Positions 1-8,245 of a DNA stretch of 44,281 nucleotides are shown piece by piece. The notes beneath the pieces were generated by a model. The model saw only the letters and a list, made by a program, of their open reading frames with translations, was not told the DNA's origin and searched no databases. The position numbers were made by a program, and so were the translations under genes. The stretch comes from an uncultured Bacilli bacterium (GTDB lineage: Bacteria > Bacillota_I > Bacilli_A > RFN20 > CAG-631): positions 1-44,281 of the forward strand of contig CANQTM010000011.1 of assembly GCA_947626825.1 (NCBI GenBank), in the 5' to 3' direction. How positions within the stretch are numbered: the first letter of the stretch is position 1; each line of letters opens with the position of its first letter.

Positions 1-28
1 TATATATATTAACTTGTTAATATATATA
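1..28. repeat. Perfect A/T-rich inverted repeat at the window edge
   Basis: Positions 1-13 and 16-28 are perfect reverse complements (arm tatatatattaac) with a 2-base centre. A short T run follows at 32-36. It could be a weak intrinsic terminator of a gene to the left or an operator upstream of rpmF. The sequence cannot decide, because the left neighbour is outside the window. Confidence 0.5.
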
Positions 29-105
29 ATATTTTTAAAAATTGTCAAATCTATTGCACAAACCTCCAAAGATCCGTGTTTTATGAATGAATGGCATAAT
101 TTTGT

Positions 106-134
106 TTGACAATTAATTGCTTTTTCGTTATAAT
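106..134 (+). promoter_or_regulatory. Consensus sigma-A promoter of rpmF
   Basis: TTGACA at 106-111 and TATAAT at 129-134 are separated by exactly 17 bases, a perfect vegetative promoter. The start site should fall near 141, giving a leader of about 30 bases that carries the rpmF Shine-Dalgarno (ggaggtg at 159-165). Confidence 0.9.
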
Positions 135-171
135 CTATATGCTATTTAAGTCACTAACGGAGGTGTTAACT

Positions 172-369
172 ATGGCAGTACCAAAGAGAAGAGTATCTAA
201 AACAAAAAAATTACAAAGAAGAACACATGATGCTTTAGAAACTAAAACATTTGTTGTATGTCCAAATTGTGGTGCAAAAGTATTACCTCATCATGTATGT
301 GCTAAATGCGGATATTATGATGGCAAACAAGTAGTTGAAGTTGTAGACAAACAAAAAGATAAAGATTAA
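172..369 (+). CDS. rpmF: 50S ribosomal protein L32
   Basis: Encodes the small zinc-binding large-subunit protein L32 (65 residues). The N-terminus MAVPKRRVSKTKK is the family signature. Two CxxC pairs (CPNC and CAKC), spaced as in zinc-ribbon L32 proteins, follow in the second half. The ATG at 172 is chosen over an in-frame upstream start because it begins the conserved MAVPKRR and lies 6 bases after ggaggtg. The gene has its own consensus promoter and is followed by a terminator, so it appears monocistronic. In many Firmicutes rpmF follows yceD; that neighbour, if present, is outside the window. Confidence 0.97.
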   Translation: MAVPKRRVSKTKKLQRRTHDALETKTFVVCPNCGAKVLPHHVCAKCGYYDGKQVVEVVDKQKDKD

Positions 370-405
370 AACTTAAATGATTTATTCTTTATAAAGAAGA
401 TAACA

Positions 406-438
406 AAAGCTCTTGGATAAATTCATTCAAGAGTTTTT
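406..438 (+). terminator. Intrinsic terminator of rpmF
   Basis: Stem ctcttg (410-415)/caagag (428-433), extended outward by A-T and G-U pairs, with a 12-base loop and a run of T at 434-438. Confidence 0.8.
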
Positions 439-530
439 CTATTTTTATGATTTTTAAATTTGATGTGGTTATTTTTTAAAAAATAAATATAAATTTTTAT
501 TTATATATAAGATATATTATATTTACATTG

Positions 531-558
531 ATCTAATCTTAATTGGTTAGATTTTTTT
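531..558 (+). terminator. Second intrinsic terminator between rpmF and mraZ
   Basis: Stem atctaatc (531-538)/ggttagat (545-552), one U-G pair, 6-base loop, followed by T through 558. About 90 bases separate it from the rpmF terminator. The 370-640 stretch holds no ORF, only these two terminators, a 14-base palindrome (385-398) and A/T tracts. It is either a backup terminator or the 3' end of a small transcript. Confidence 0.65.
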
Positions 559-611
559 GTTTTAATAACAATTAAAAAAAAACAAATTTAAAAAAATTTT
601 TTAAAAAAGTA

Positions 612-639
612 TTGCAATTGTGTAAATGAATGGTATAAT
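612..639 (+). promoter_or_regulatory. mraZ promoter with extended -10
   Basis: TTGCAA (612-617), 16-base spacer, then TGG-TATAAT (631-639), an extended -10. Long A and T runs just upstream (560-610) could act as an UP element. The predicted start near 646 falls inside the MraZ repeat array. Confidence 0.8.
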
Positions 640-640
640 A

Positions 641-680
641 GTGGTAGAAAGTGGAAGAGAGTGGTAGAAAATGGTAGGAA
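641..680 (+). promoter_or_regulatory. MraZ operator: four 10-bp direct repeats
   Basis: Four head-to-tail decamers start at 641 (gtggtagaaa), 651 (gtggaagaga), 661 (gtggtagaaa) and 671 (atggtaggaa), each with a TGG core at the same place. MraZ proteins of Escherichia coli and Mycoplasma gallisepticum bind GTGG/TGGG-type direct repeats with about 10-bp periodicity in their own promoter, so autoregulation is the natural reading. The fourth repeat contains the mraZ start codon and the third lies where a ribosome binding site would be. Confidence 0.85.
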
Positions 681-1126
681 CATTATCGACTTTTCAAGGT
701 CAATATGCACATACACTTGATGATAAAGGTCGAATTGTTTTACCTTCAAAGTTTCGTGACCTTCTTAAAGCTGGTGGTGTTATAACAAACGGATATGAAG
801 GATGTCTAACAATCTACACAGTTGAAGGTTGGAACAAAAACCTAGAAAATCTACTTTCAAAATCAATGTCGTATGCAGCTGTTAGAAAAAACTTAAGAGT
901 TATTTCTGGCAATGCGAGTGAATTCGAACCAGATAAAATGGGGAGAATAAAAATTCCTGATTATTTATTATCTGCTGCAGGCATATCTAAAGAAGTCACA
1001 ATCGTCGGTATCGGCTCAGTTATCGAAGTTTGGGCAACTGATAGATGGCTAAAGGAAATTGAAAAAGATAAAAATGATTTTGAAGTTAATGCTGAAGAAG
1101 TAGCAAAACTTGATAGGAATTTATAA
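671..1126 (+). CDS. mraZ: Transcriptional regulator MraZ
   Basis: MraZ is a ring-forming DNA-binding protein related to AbrB folds that autoregulates the division and cell wall (dcw) operon. The 151-residue product has the two tandem SpoVT/AbrB-like MraZ repeats: YAHTLDDKGRIVLPSKFR near residues 13-30 and FEPDKMGRIKIPDYLL near 96-111, each with the DxxGR signature. The start at 671 is the only plausible one. The N-terminus is about 10 residues longer than the usual MFMGEYxH form. No strong Shine-Dalgarno is visible, only purine-rich repeat sequence that doubles as operator. rsmH begins one base after the stop, as in classical dcw operons. Confidence 0.96.
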   Translation: MVGTLSTFQGQYAHTLDDKGRIVLPSKFRDLLKAGGVITNGYEGCLTIYTVEGWNKNLENLLSKSMSYAAVRKNLRVISGNASEFEPDKMGRIKIPDYLLSAAGISKEVTIVGIGSVIEVWATDRWLKEIEKDKNDFEVNAEEVAKLDRNL

Positions 1127-1127
1127 T

Positions 1128-2054
1128 ATGTTTAATCATATTCCAGTCTTATTAAATGAATGTCTTTCAAATTTAAACATAAAACCTAACGGAATTTATG
1201 TAGACGCATGCCTTGGCGGGGCAGGTCATTCTAAAGAAATTCTAAAAAGACTAAATTCAAAAGGAATGCTATATTGTTTCGACAAAGATCTTGAGGCAAT
1301 TAAAATTGCTAATGAAAGATTATCTACGATAAGTCAAAATTATCAAATCATTCATGCAGATTTTAAAAATTTAAAGGAAGAATTAAAAAAATTTGGTGTT
1401 GAAAAAATTGATGGTATTCTATTTGATATAGGAGTATCATCATATCAATTTGACACACCAAGTAGGGGCTTTTCATATAAGTATGATGCTAGATTGGACA
1501 TGAGAATGGACCAAACACAAAAGTTATCAGCTTATGAAGTTATCAATACTTATAAAGAAGAAAAATTAGCACAAATTCTTAAAGACTATGGTGAAGAAAA
1601 ATATGCAAAAGCAATCTCGGCCAAGATTGTTAAATCAAGAAGAATTTCACCAATTGAAACAACATTTCAATTAGTCGATATAATTAAAAGTGCACTTCCA
1701 AATAAAGTATTAAAAGAAAAAGGGCACCCTGCAAAACAAGTTTTTCAGGCAATAAGAATTGAAGTAAATGGCGAGTTGACAGCTTTATCTAGTGCAATTG
1801 AGCAGGCATTAGAAATGCTAAACCATAATGGCAGATGTGCTATTATTACTTTCCAATCACTTGAAGATCGAATTGTCAAAAAGTTATTTTCCAAAGCATG
1901 CAGTGTTAACGATAATGTTAAAGGATTAGCAAGTTTAACTTCTGAGCAAAGTTTCAAACTTGTAAATCGTAAACCAATAATTTCTTCAAATGAAGAAATA
2001 TTAGCTAACAATCGTGCACATAGTGCTAAATTAAGAATTATTGAAAAATTATAA
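1128..2054 (+). CDS. rsmH: 16S rRNA (cytosine-1402-N4)-methyltransferase
   Basis: RsmH (MraW) methylates N4 of C1402 of 16S rRNA with S-adenosylmethionine. Visible signatures are HIPVLLNECL at the N-terminus, VDACLGGAGHS (SAM loop), DGILFDIGVSSYQFD, and RGFSYKYDARLDMRMD near residues 120-135. QVFQAIRIEVNGEL and the ITFQSLEDRIVK motif follow. At 308 residues it is of normal length. The ATG at 1128 starts the conserved MFNHIPVLL and is preceded by agga in the end of mraZ; an upstream in-frame start would overlap mraZ without a ribosome site. It is translated with mraZ. Confidence 0.97.
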   Translation: MFNHIPVLLNECLSNLNIKPNGIYVDACLGGAGHSKEILKRLNSKGMLYCFDKDLEAIKIANERLSTISQNYQIIHADFKNLKEELKKFGVEKIDGILFDIGVSSYQFDTPSRGFSYKYDARLDMRMDQTQKLSAYEVINTYKEEKLAQILKDYGEEKYAKAISAKIVKSRRISPIETTFQLVDIIKSALPNKVLKEKGHPAKQVFQAIRIEVNGELTALSSAIEQALEMLNHNGRCAIITFQSLEDRIVKKLFSKACSVNDNVKGLASLTSEQSFKLVNRKPIISSNEEILANNRAHSAKLRIIEKL

Positions 2055-2076
2055 GTGTAAGAAGGAGGAGCAACAG

Positions 2077-2298
2077 ATGAGATATGTTAATCTAAAGAAA
2101 AGAAATACATCTAAATTTCAATTTATGGTTAAACGTTTAGCAAGTTTTTCAATGCTTGCATTATTTATCGCAGCTGTTGTAATCGTACCTTTAACAGCTA
2201 GAGCAAATTATGTTCAAGCACAAGAAAATCAAAACAATGTTATCGAAATAGACAATGAATATCTAAATGATGACAATGTTGAAGCAATGAACAAATAA
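2077..2298 (+). CDS. Small single-pass membrane protein in the FtsL position
   Basis: This 73-residue protein has a basic N-terminus (about 24 residues), one hydrophobic segment (about 27-50, ASFSMLALFIAAVVIVPLTA) and a short acidic, Asn/Gln-rich tail. It sits directly after rsmH behind a strong gaaggagg site, the place where ftsL is found in dcw operons, and its inside-membrane-outside topology fits. The outer part is far shorter than the coiled coil of real FtsL and shows no clear heptads, so homology is not established. It may be a reduced FtsL or an unrelated protein. An upstream in-frame start (2041) lies inside rsmH and is unlikely. Confidence 0.75.
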   Translation: MRYVNLKKRNTSKFQFMVKRLASFSMLALFIAAVVIVPLTARANYVQAQENQNNVIEIDNEYLNDDNVEAMNK

Positions 2299-2323
2299 AC
2301 TAGAAACTTATAAAATTTCGCAT

Positions 2324-2359
2324 AAAGGGCATCAAAATGATGCCTTTTTATTTTTTTTA
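2324..2359 (+). terminator. Terminator ending the mraZ operon
   Basis: Stem ggcatca/tgatgcc with a 3-base loop (2328-2344), flanked by A and T runs and followed by a long T stretch. It ends the truncated dcw operon after the third gene. Confidence 0.9.
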
Positions 2360-2407
2360 GATGTTTTTTTTACTAAAAAGGAAAATAATACAATTAAAAA
2401 ATATAGC

Positions 2408-2432
2408 ATTATAAACTTTATTAGTTTATAAT
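2408..2432 (+). promoter_or_regulatory. Palindrome containing the -10 box of the apt promoter
   Basis: attataaact (2408-2417) and agtttataat (2423-2432) form perfect 10-base arms around ttatt. The right arm ends in TATAAT (2427-2432), a good -10 for the apt operon, with only a poor -35 (tagcat, 2404-2409). A palindrome that buries the -10 is a typical repressor operator layout, but no regulator is identifiable here. Confidence 0.5.
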
Positions 2433-2462
2433 AATTAATAAGTTGTAAGGGAGTGAACTACT

Positions 2463-2975
2463 ATGAATTTAAAAGATTATATTGCTTCAATTCAAGATTT
2501 TCCAAAAAAAGGAATTTTATTTAGAGATATGACACCTTTATTACAAAATAAAGAAGCCTTAAAATATGCACTTGACCAAATTTGTGATTTTGCAAAAAAT
2601 GTTAAGGCTGATATCATTGCAGGTCCTGAAGCACGTGGCTTTATTTTTGGTACTCCAGTTGCCTATGCGTTAAATATTGGTTTTGTTCCAGTTCGTAAGC
2701 CTGGAAAATTACCAAGAAAGACTGTCGAATATGCTTATGATCTTGAATATGGTCAAAATACATTATGCATGCATGAAGATGCAATAAAGAAAGGCCAAAA
2801 AGTAGTTATTATTGATGATTTACTTGCAACTGGTGGCACAGTAGAAGCAACAATAAAATTAGTTGAAAAATTAGGTGGTGAAGTGGTTGGCTGCGCCTTT
2901 TTGATTGAACTTGATGAACTTCATGGTCGTGAAAAATTAAAAAATCAAAAAGTATTAAGCTTACTACATTATTAA
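2463..2975 (+). CDS. apt: Adenine phosphoribosyltransferase
   Basis: Converts adenine and PRPP to AMP in purine salvage in the cytoplasm. It has 170 residues, the usual length. The N-terminal [18 protein letters not shown] is the APT signature, followed by [10 protein letters not shown] (about 54-63), [11 protein letters not shown] (about 77-87) and the PRPP-binding loop [13 protein letters not shown] (114-126). The ATG at 2463 has a ribosome site taagggag about 9 bases upstream. It is the first gene of a tight operon with rsh; the apt-rsh pairing is common in Firmicutes and links purine salvage to (p)ppGpp metabolism. Confidence 0.97.
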   Translation: MNLKDYIASIQDFPKKGILFRDMTPLLQNKEALKYALDQICDFAKNVKADIIAGPEARGFIFGTPVAYALNIGFVPVRKPGKLPRKTVEYAYDLEYGQNTLCMHEDAIKKGQKVVIIDDLLATGGTVEATIKLVEKLGGEVVGCAFLIELDELHGREKLKNQKVLSLLHY

Positions 2976-2976
2976 T

Positions 2977-5208
2977 ATGTCAGAAGATTCATTACAAATT
3001 CCTGCATCAATAAGTTCATTTGATGAAGTTTTAAAAGTTATTAAAACTTATATAAGTAAACCTGAGGCAATTGCTTTTGTCACTCGGGCTTTTGAATTTG
3101 CTAATGAAAAACATAAAAATCAACTTAGAAAAAGTGGTGAACCATATATTAATCACTGCTTATCAGTAACCTATATTTTAGCAATTTATCAATCTGCTCC
3201 TGATACATTAGCATCTGGATTATTGCATGATACAATTGAAGATTGTAAAGTAACATATGATGAACTTAAAAAATTATTTAATGTTGATGTAGCTGATATT
3301 GTGCAAGCAGTTACTAAAATTAAAAATTTACCTGATGTATCAAAAGAAGAAAGTAGTGCATCCACACATCGTAAATTAATTTTAGCAATGGCCAAAGATA
3401 TTAGGGCAGTTATTGTTAAATTATGTGATCGTTTGCATAATATGAGAACATTGCAATATTTCAATAAAGATAAACAAATAAGAATTTCTCAAGAAACACT
3501 AGATGTATATGCACCACTTGCCCATCGTTTGGGTATGGGAGCATTAAAAAACGAACTTGAAAATTTATGTCTTTATTACCTTCATCCAACTGAATACAAT
3601 ATTGTTAAATCGCTAGTTGAAGAAAGTTTGGAAAAACATAAATTTAGTATTGAAGAAACAATCAAAAATGTAAAAAAAGTATTAGATGATAATAAAATTC
3701 CAAACAGAATTGTAGGACGTACAAAGCATCTATATTCAGTATATAAAAAGATGTATTATAAACATACACCATTTGAAAAATTATTTGATTTACAAGCTAT
3801 AAGAATTATTACACAAACAAAATTGCAATGTTATGAAATACTTGGCATAATGCATACTATTTATAAACCAATATTAGGACGATTTAAAGATTACATTGCA
3901 ATGCCAAAAACAAATATGTATCAGTCTTTGCACACCACTGTATTTGATAATAGTGGAAATTTCTTCGAGATTCAAATTCGAACTGAAGATATGGACTATG
4001 TTGCAGAACGTGGTATTGCTGCTCATTGGATATATAAAGAAAGTTTTGGAGAAAATATTTCAAAAGCTCAAGAACTATCTGAAAAACAATTATCATGGTT
4101 ACGTGATTTAATTAATATTAGTAAAGAAAGTGAAGATGATTCTGATGTTGAATACATGAAACAAGTTCAAAAAGACATTTTTGAAACAAGTATTTATGTA
4201 TTAACTCCTAAAGGGAAAATCATTGACATGCCTAATGGTTCAACGCCTGTTGATTTTGCATATCGTGTACATACTGATGTAGGGAATAGTTGTGTAGGTG
4301 CATTAGTTAATAAAGTATTAGTTCCTTTAAACACTGAATTGCAATCAGGTGATATTGTTGAAATAAAAACAAGTAAAAATAATTATGGTCCAAGCGAAGA
4401 TTGGCTTTCATTTGTTAAAACAAATCTTGCTAAAAGTCAAATTAAAAAGGCTTTATTAAAAAGAAATAATGAAGAAAATGTTGATTATCAACAAACCATG
4501 TATGATAAAGGTTTCAAAATGTTTAATGATTATTTAAAAGATCACTTCATTAACCCTGATGATGGTTTAAAACAACTTGAATTTTTATCTACTTTGAATT
4601 TATTTGATGTTTCAAGTAAGAAAGAATTTTTTATTGCCATTGGCCAAAAATCATTAAGTTTATCAAATGTCGTAAGCAAATTATTTGAACAAAATCGCAC
4701 GGTTGAAGAACAACTTGATATAATTAGAAAAAAAGAATATTCAAATAACAAAACTAAAATAACTGGAAATATAATGGTAAGTGGTGCAAGCAGTGGTTTA
4801 AAAATTGAACCTGCAATATGTTGTAAACCTATTCCTGGTGATGATATTATTGGCTACATAACAAGAGGCAAAGGAATTAAGGTTCATCGTATTGTTTGTC
4901 CAAATATTTTAAATGAAACTAAAAGATTAATTCCCGCAAGTTGGAATAACAATGATAATACTACATCATATCCTGTTGATTTGGAAATACTAAGTTATGA
5001 TAGAAATAATTTAGTTGTTGATTTAATGGGACTTATTTCAACTATCAATATTCGTATTGATTCTTTAAATGCAAGATCTCATTATATTAATAAAACTGCT
5101 ACATTATCTTGTACAGTTTATGTAAATAATTTAGAAATGCTAAACTTTTTAATTAATCGAATAAAATCAATTGCTGGTATTATAGAAGTAAGTCGTGTAT
5201 TACATTAA
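2977..5208 (+). CDS. rsh: Bifunctional (p)ppGpp synthetase/hydrolase (RelA/SpoT homologue)
   Basis: Long RSH enzyme of 743 residues that makes and degrades the stringent-response alarmone. Domains in order: HD hydrolase (H60, HDTIED at 84-89, DRLHNM at 151-156), synthetase (GRTKHLYSVYKKM about 247-259; RFKD at 302-305; NMYQSLHTTV; EIQIRT 331-336), TGS (YVLTPKGKIIDMPNG, about 400-460) and a C-terminal zinc-finger/ACT region. The RFKD form of the synthetase motif and the intact HD residues are typical of bifunctional Rel rather than synthetase-only RelA. The ATG follows the apt stop by one base with no clear Shine-Dalgarno, suggesting translational coupling. Confidence 0.95.
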   Translation: MSEDSLQIPASISSFDEVLKVIKTYISKPEAIAFVTRAFEFANEKHKNQLRKSGEPYINHCLSVTYILAIYQSAPDTLASGLLHDTIEDCKVTYDELKKLFNVDVADIVQAVTKIKNLPDVSKEESSASTHRKLILAMAKDIRAVIVKLCDRLHNMRTLQYFNKDKQIRISQETLDVYAPLAHRLGMGALKNELENLCLYYLHPTEYNIVKSLVEESLEKHKFSIEETIKNVKKVLDDNKIPNRIVGRTKHLYSVYKKMYYKHTPFEKLFDLQAIRIITQTKLQCYEILGIMHTIYKPILGRFKDYIAMPKTNMYQSLHTTVFDNSGNFFEIQIRTEDMDYVAERGIAAHWIYKESFGENISKAQELSEKQLSWLRDLINISKESEDDSDVEYMKQVQKDIFETSIYVLTPKGKIIDMPNGSTPVDFAYRVHTDVGNSCVGALVNKVLVPLNTELQSGDIVEIKTSKNNYGPSEDWLSFVKTNLAKSQIKKALLKRNNEENVDYQQTMYDKGFKMFNDYLKDHFINPDDGLKQLEFLSTLNLFDVSSKKEFFIAIGQKSLSLSNVVSKLFEQNRTVEEQLDIIRKKEYSNNKTKITGNIMVSGASSGLKIEPAICCKPIPGDDIIGYITRGKGIKVHRIVCPNILNETKRLIPASWNNNDNTTSYPVDLEILSYDRNNLVVDLMGLISTINIRIDSLNARSHYINKTATLSCTVYVNNLEMLNFLINRIKSIAGIIEVSRVLH

Positions 5209-5229
5209 AAAGAAAGAAGGAATGGATAA

Positions 5230-6495
5230 ATGCCAAAATATTTAAAGCAAAGAGGAACAATAGACATTTATAACGAAGAAGCAAATGTATATCAAAAAAT
5301 AATTGATACATGTTGTAAATGTTCAAGAAACTTTAATTTCAATCAAATTGTGACTCCTACATTTGAAAGTAGTAGTCTTTATAGTCGTGCAACTGGCGAA
5401 AGTAGTGATATCGTAAGAAAAGAAATGTATGATTTTAAAGATAAAAAAGGTCGAGATATTACTTTAAGACCTGAAGGTACAGCTGGTGTAATTAGAGCAA
5501 TTATTGAAAACAAATTGTATGCCACTAATGATTTACCATTAAAATATTATTATCATGGTTCTTTTTTCCGTTATGAACGTCCTCAAATTGGTAGATTTCG
5601 TGAATTTATGCAATTTGGTGTAGAAATTGTTGGCAGTAATTCCTATCTTGATGATATAGAAAGTATTTTATTAATAACTAATATATTAAATGATTTAAAT
5701 ATAAAAGATTACACAATAAGAATTAATAGTTTTGGTAACGAAAAATGTAGAAATACACATCGTGATAATATTAAAAATTTCTTTACTCCACATATTGAAA
5801 ATTTATGTGAAGATTGTAAAGAACGTTTTGAAAAAAATCCTTTGAGAATTTTAGATTGTAAAGTAGATAAAGAATATATTGAAAAATTAAATATTCCTGT
5901 TTCATATGATTCATTAGATGAACAAAGCAAAAATGAATTTAATGAAATATTAGATATTTTAAAGAAAAATGAAATTAATGTTGTTGTTGATAAATATTTA
6001 GTTAGAGGACTTGATTATTACACTGGATTAATTTATGAAGTAGATATTACTTTAAAAGATGGAAAAACATTAACAATTGGTGGCGGTGGTCGCTATAGTT
6101 CTTTAGTTAAAGAATTAGATGGACCAGATTTAAGTTGTGTTGGCTTTGGACTTGGTGTTAATCGTTTAGCATTAGTATTAATTGATTTATTTGGTTTAGA
6201 TAGTTTTGCTATTAATCCAAAATTTTATATAATGCCATTTTCAAAAGAAACATACTCACTTGCTTTTAAAATTGCCAAAACATTAAGAGAAAATAACAAT
6301 AATGTTGTTTTAGAAACAAATAATAAATCAATTTCTAGTATGTTTAAATATGCATCAAAGCACAATTTTGAATATGCAATAATGCTTGGTGAAGATGAAC
6401 TTAAAAATAATCAAGTTAAAATTAAAAATTTAAAAACACAAGAACAATATTATATTACCTTAGATGATATTTTAGGAGGTAAATTTAATGGATAA
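5230..6495 (+). CDS. hisS: Histidyl-tRNA synthetase
   Basis: Class II synthetase that charges tRNA-His. The 421-residue product shows motif 1-type residues near the N-terminus, LRPEGTAGVIRA (motif 2 entry), RYERPQIGRFREF, the histidine-A motif RGLDYYTGLIYEV (about 258-270) and GGGGRYSSL (motif 3 region), followed by the anticodon-binding domain. The start is placed 8 bases after gaagga. hisS-aspS adjacency is conserved in Firmicutes; no T-box leader precedes it here, so expression appears to follow the apt-rsh operon. Confidence 0.97.
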   Translation: MPKYLKQRGTIDIYNEEANVYQKIIDTCCKCSRNFNFNQIVTPTFESSSLYSRATGESSDIVRKEMYDFKDKKGRDITLRPEGTAGVIRAIIENKLYATNDLPLKYYYHGSFFRYERPQIGRFREFMQFGVEIVGSNSYLDDIESILLITNILNDLNIKDYTIRINSFGNEKCRNTHRDNIKNFFTPHIENLCEDCKERFEKNPLRILDCKVDKEYIEKLNIPVSYDSLDEQSKNEFNEILDILKKNEINVVVDKYLVRGLDYYTGLIYEVDITLKDGKTLTIGGGGRYSSLVKELDGPDLSCVGFGLGVNRLALVLIDLFGLDSFAINPKFYIMPFSKETYSLAFKIAKTLRENNNNVVLETNNKSISSMFKYASKHNFEYAIMLGEDELKNNQVKIKNLKTQEQYYITLDDILGGKFNG

Positions 6496-8227
6496 TTTAT
6501 GTAAAAATAGAACCCATAATAATGGCGAATTAACAATTAATGATGTCAATAAAATTGTTGAATTAAAAGGATGGTGTGCCAAAAAAAGAAATTTAGGTTC
6601 TTTAATATTTATTGATATAAGAGATAAATATGGCATTACACAACTTAGATGTGATGATAATGTTAAAGATGTCGCTACTTTAATTAAAAATGAATATGTT
6701 ATTTATGCAAAAGGAAAAGTAGTAGAAAGAGAATCTAAAAATAAAAATATTCCTACTGGCGACATTGAAGTTGTAGTTAGCGATTTAAAAATTATTAATA
6801 GTGCAGAACAGCCACCTATTTATATAAGTGATGATTCAGAAGCAACAAGTGAAAATGTTCGCCTTAAATATCGTTATTTAGATTTAAGGCGTAAAACACT
6901 ACAGGATAATTTAAAATTGCGTCATCAAATTACAAGATCTGTTAGAGAATATTTAGATTCATTAGATTTTACTGAAGTTGAAACACCAATTTTAGGTAAA
7001 TCAACTCCAGAAGGTGCTAGAGATTATTTAGTTCCATCAAGAATTCATAATGGTTCATTCTATGCTTTACCACAATCACCACAAATTTTCAAACAATTAT
7101 TAATGGTCGCAGGTCTTGAAAGATATTACCAAATTGCAAGATGTTTCAGAGATGAAGATTTAAGAGCAGATAGACAACCAGAATTTACTCAAATTGATAT
7201 TGAAATGTCATTTGTTGATTTGGATACTTTATATACAATTTTAGAAAATATGTTTAGAAAGATTTTTAAAGATATTAAAGGCATTGATAATCTTTCTTTT
7301 CCAAAATACAGTTGGCATTATGTAATGGATAATTATGGCTCAGATAAACCTGATTTAAGATATGATTTAAAATTTATTGATATATCAAATCTATTTATTA
7401 ATTCAACATATGAATTCTTAAATAATAAAGTAGTTAAAGCTCTTGTTATAAAAAACAGTGCTAATTTATTTACAAGAAAAGAAATAGATAGTCTTACAGA
7501 TTTAGCAAAATTATTTAAAGCAAAAGGACTATGTTGGTGTAAATTAAATGAAAATAATCTTGAAGGAGCAAGTGCCAAATTAATTGATAATAAAGAAGAA
7601 TTTATTAAAATATTAGATTTGGCAAATAATGATTTAGTATTATTTACTGCTGACAATTGGCTAACTGCTACTACTTCTTTAGGACAAGTTAGAATAGCCG
7701 TTGCAAAAAAATTAAATTTAGCTAAAAAAGACGAATATAAATTTTTATGGGTTACAGAATTTCCAATGTATGAATATAATGATGATGGAAAACTTCAAGC
7801 CATGCATCACCCATTTACTGCTTACATTGAAGAAGATGAAAAATATATTGAAAATGAGCCATTAAAGGTACGTTCAAACGCTTATGATTTAGTTCTAAAT
7901 GGTTATGAACTTGGATCTGGATCAGTAAGAATTTATAATCAAGATATGCAAAGAAAAGTTTTTGAACGTTTAGGATTAAGTGATGATGATATCAAAAATA
8001 AATTTGGTTTCTTCGTTGAAGCTTTAAAATATGGAACACCACCACATATGGGAATGGGATTTGGACTTGAAAGAATAACAATGATTTTAGCAAATACTAC
8101 TAATATTCGTGATGTTGTAGCTTTTCCTAAAGTACAATCTGCTAGTGATTTAATGAATGAATGTCCATCTGAAGTTGATGAAGAAGCTTTAAATTTATTA
8201 GGCATTAAAGTTATAAATAAAAATTAA
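6488..8227 (+). CDS. aspS: Aspartyl-tRNA synthetase (bacterial type)
   Basis: Charges tRNA-Asp. It has 579 residues with an N-terminal OB anticodon-binding domain (VELKGWCAKKRNLGSLIFIDIRD, residues about 23-45), class II motifs (FTEVETPILGKSTPEGARDYLVP; RCFRDEDLRADRQPEFTQID), the GAD insertion typical of bacterial AspRS (about 270-400) and the C-terminal GMGFGLERI motif 3. It overlaps hisS by 8 bases behind a strong aggaggt in the hisS end, so the two are translationally coupled. Whether it also charges tRNA-Asn cannot be told from sequence alone. Confidence 0.97.
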   Translation: MDNLCKNRTHNNGELTINDVNKIVELKGWCAKKRNLGSLIFIDIRDKYGITQLRCDDNVKDVATLIKNEYVIYAKGKVVERESKNKNIPTGDIEVVVSDLKIINSAEQPPIYISDDSEATSENVRLKYRYLDLRRKTLQDNLKLRHQITRSVREYLDSLDFTEVETPILGKSTPEGARDYLVPSRIHNGSFYALPQSPQIFKQLLMVAGLERYYQIARCFRDEDLRADRQPEFTQIDIEMSFVDLDTLYTILENMFRKIFKDIKGIDNLSFPKYSWHYVMDNYGSDKPDLRYDLKFIDISNLFINSTYEFLNNKVVKALVIKNSANLFTRKEIDSLTDLAKLFKAKGLCWCKLNENNLEGASAKLIDNKEEFIKILDLANNDLVLFTADNWLTATTSLGQVRIAVAKKLNLAKKDEYKFLWVTEFPMYEYNDDGKLQAMHHPFTAYIEEDEKYIENEPLKVRSNAYDLVLNGYELGSGSVRIYNQDMQRKVFERLGLSDDDIKNKFGFFVEALKYGTPPHMGMGFGLERITMILANTTNIRDVVAFPKVQSASDLMNECPSEVDEEALNLLGIKVINKN

Positions 8228-8245
8228 TAAAGGAAAAATAATAAT

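Noticed and set aside
41-49. Spo0A-box-like attgtcaaa upstream of rpmF
   Set aside because: One mismatch to the consensus in AT-rich DNA next to a ribosomal protein gene; no reason to expect Spo0A control.
1745-2011. Antisense open frames inside rsmH, rsh, aspS, parE, tlyA and other genes
   Set aside because: They mirror strongly conserved coding sequence, lack ribosome sites and show no protein features; they are shadow frames.
5209-5229. T-box leader before hisS-aspS
   Set aside because: Only 21 bases separate rsh and hisS; there is no room for a T-box and none lies before apt.
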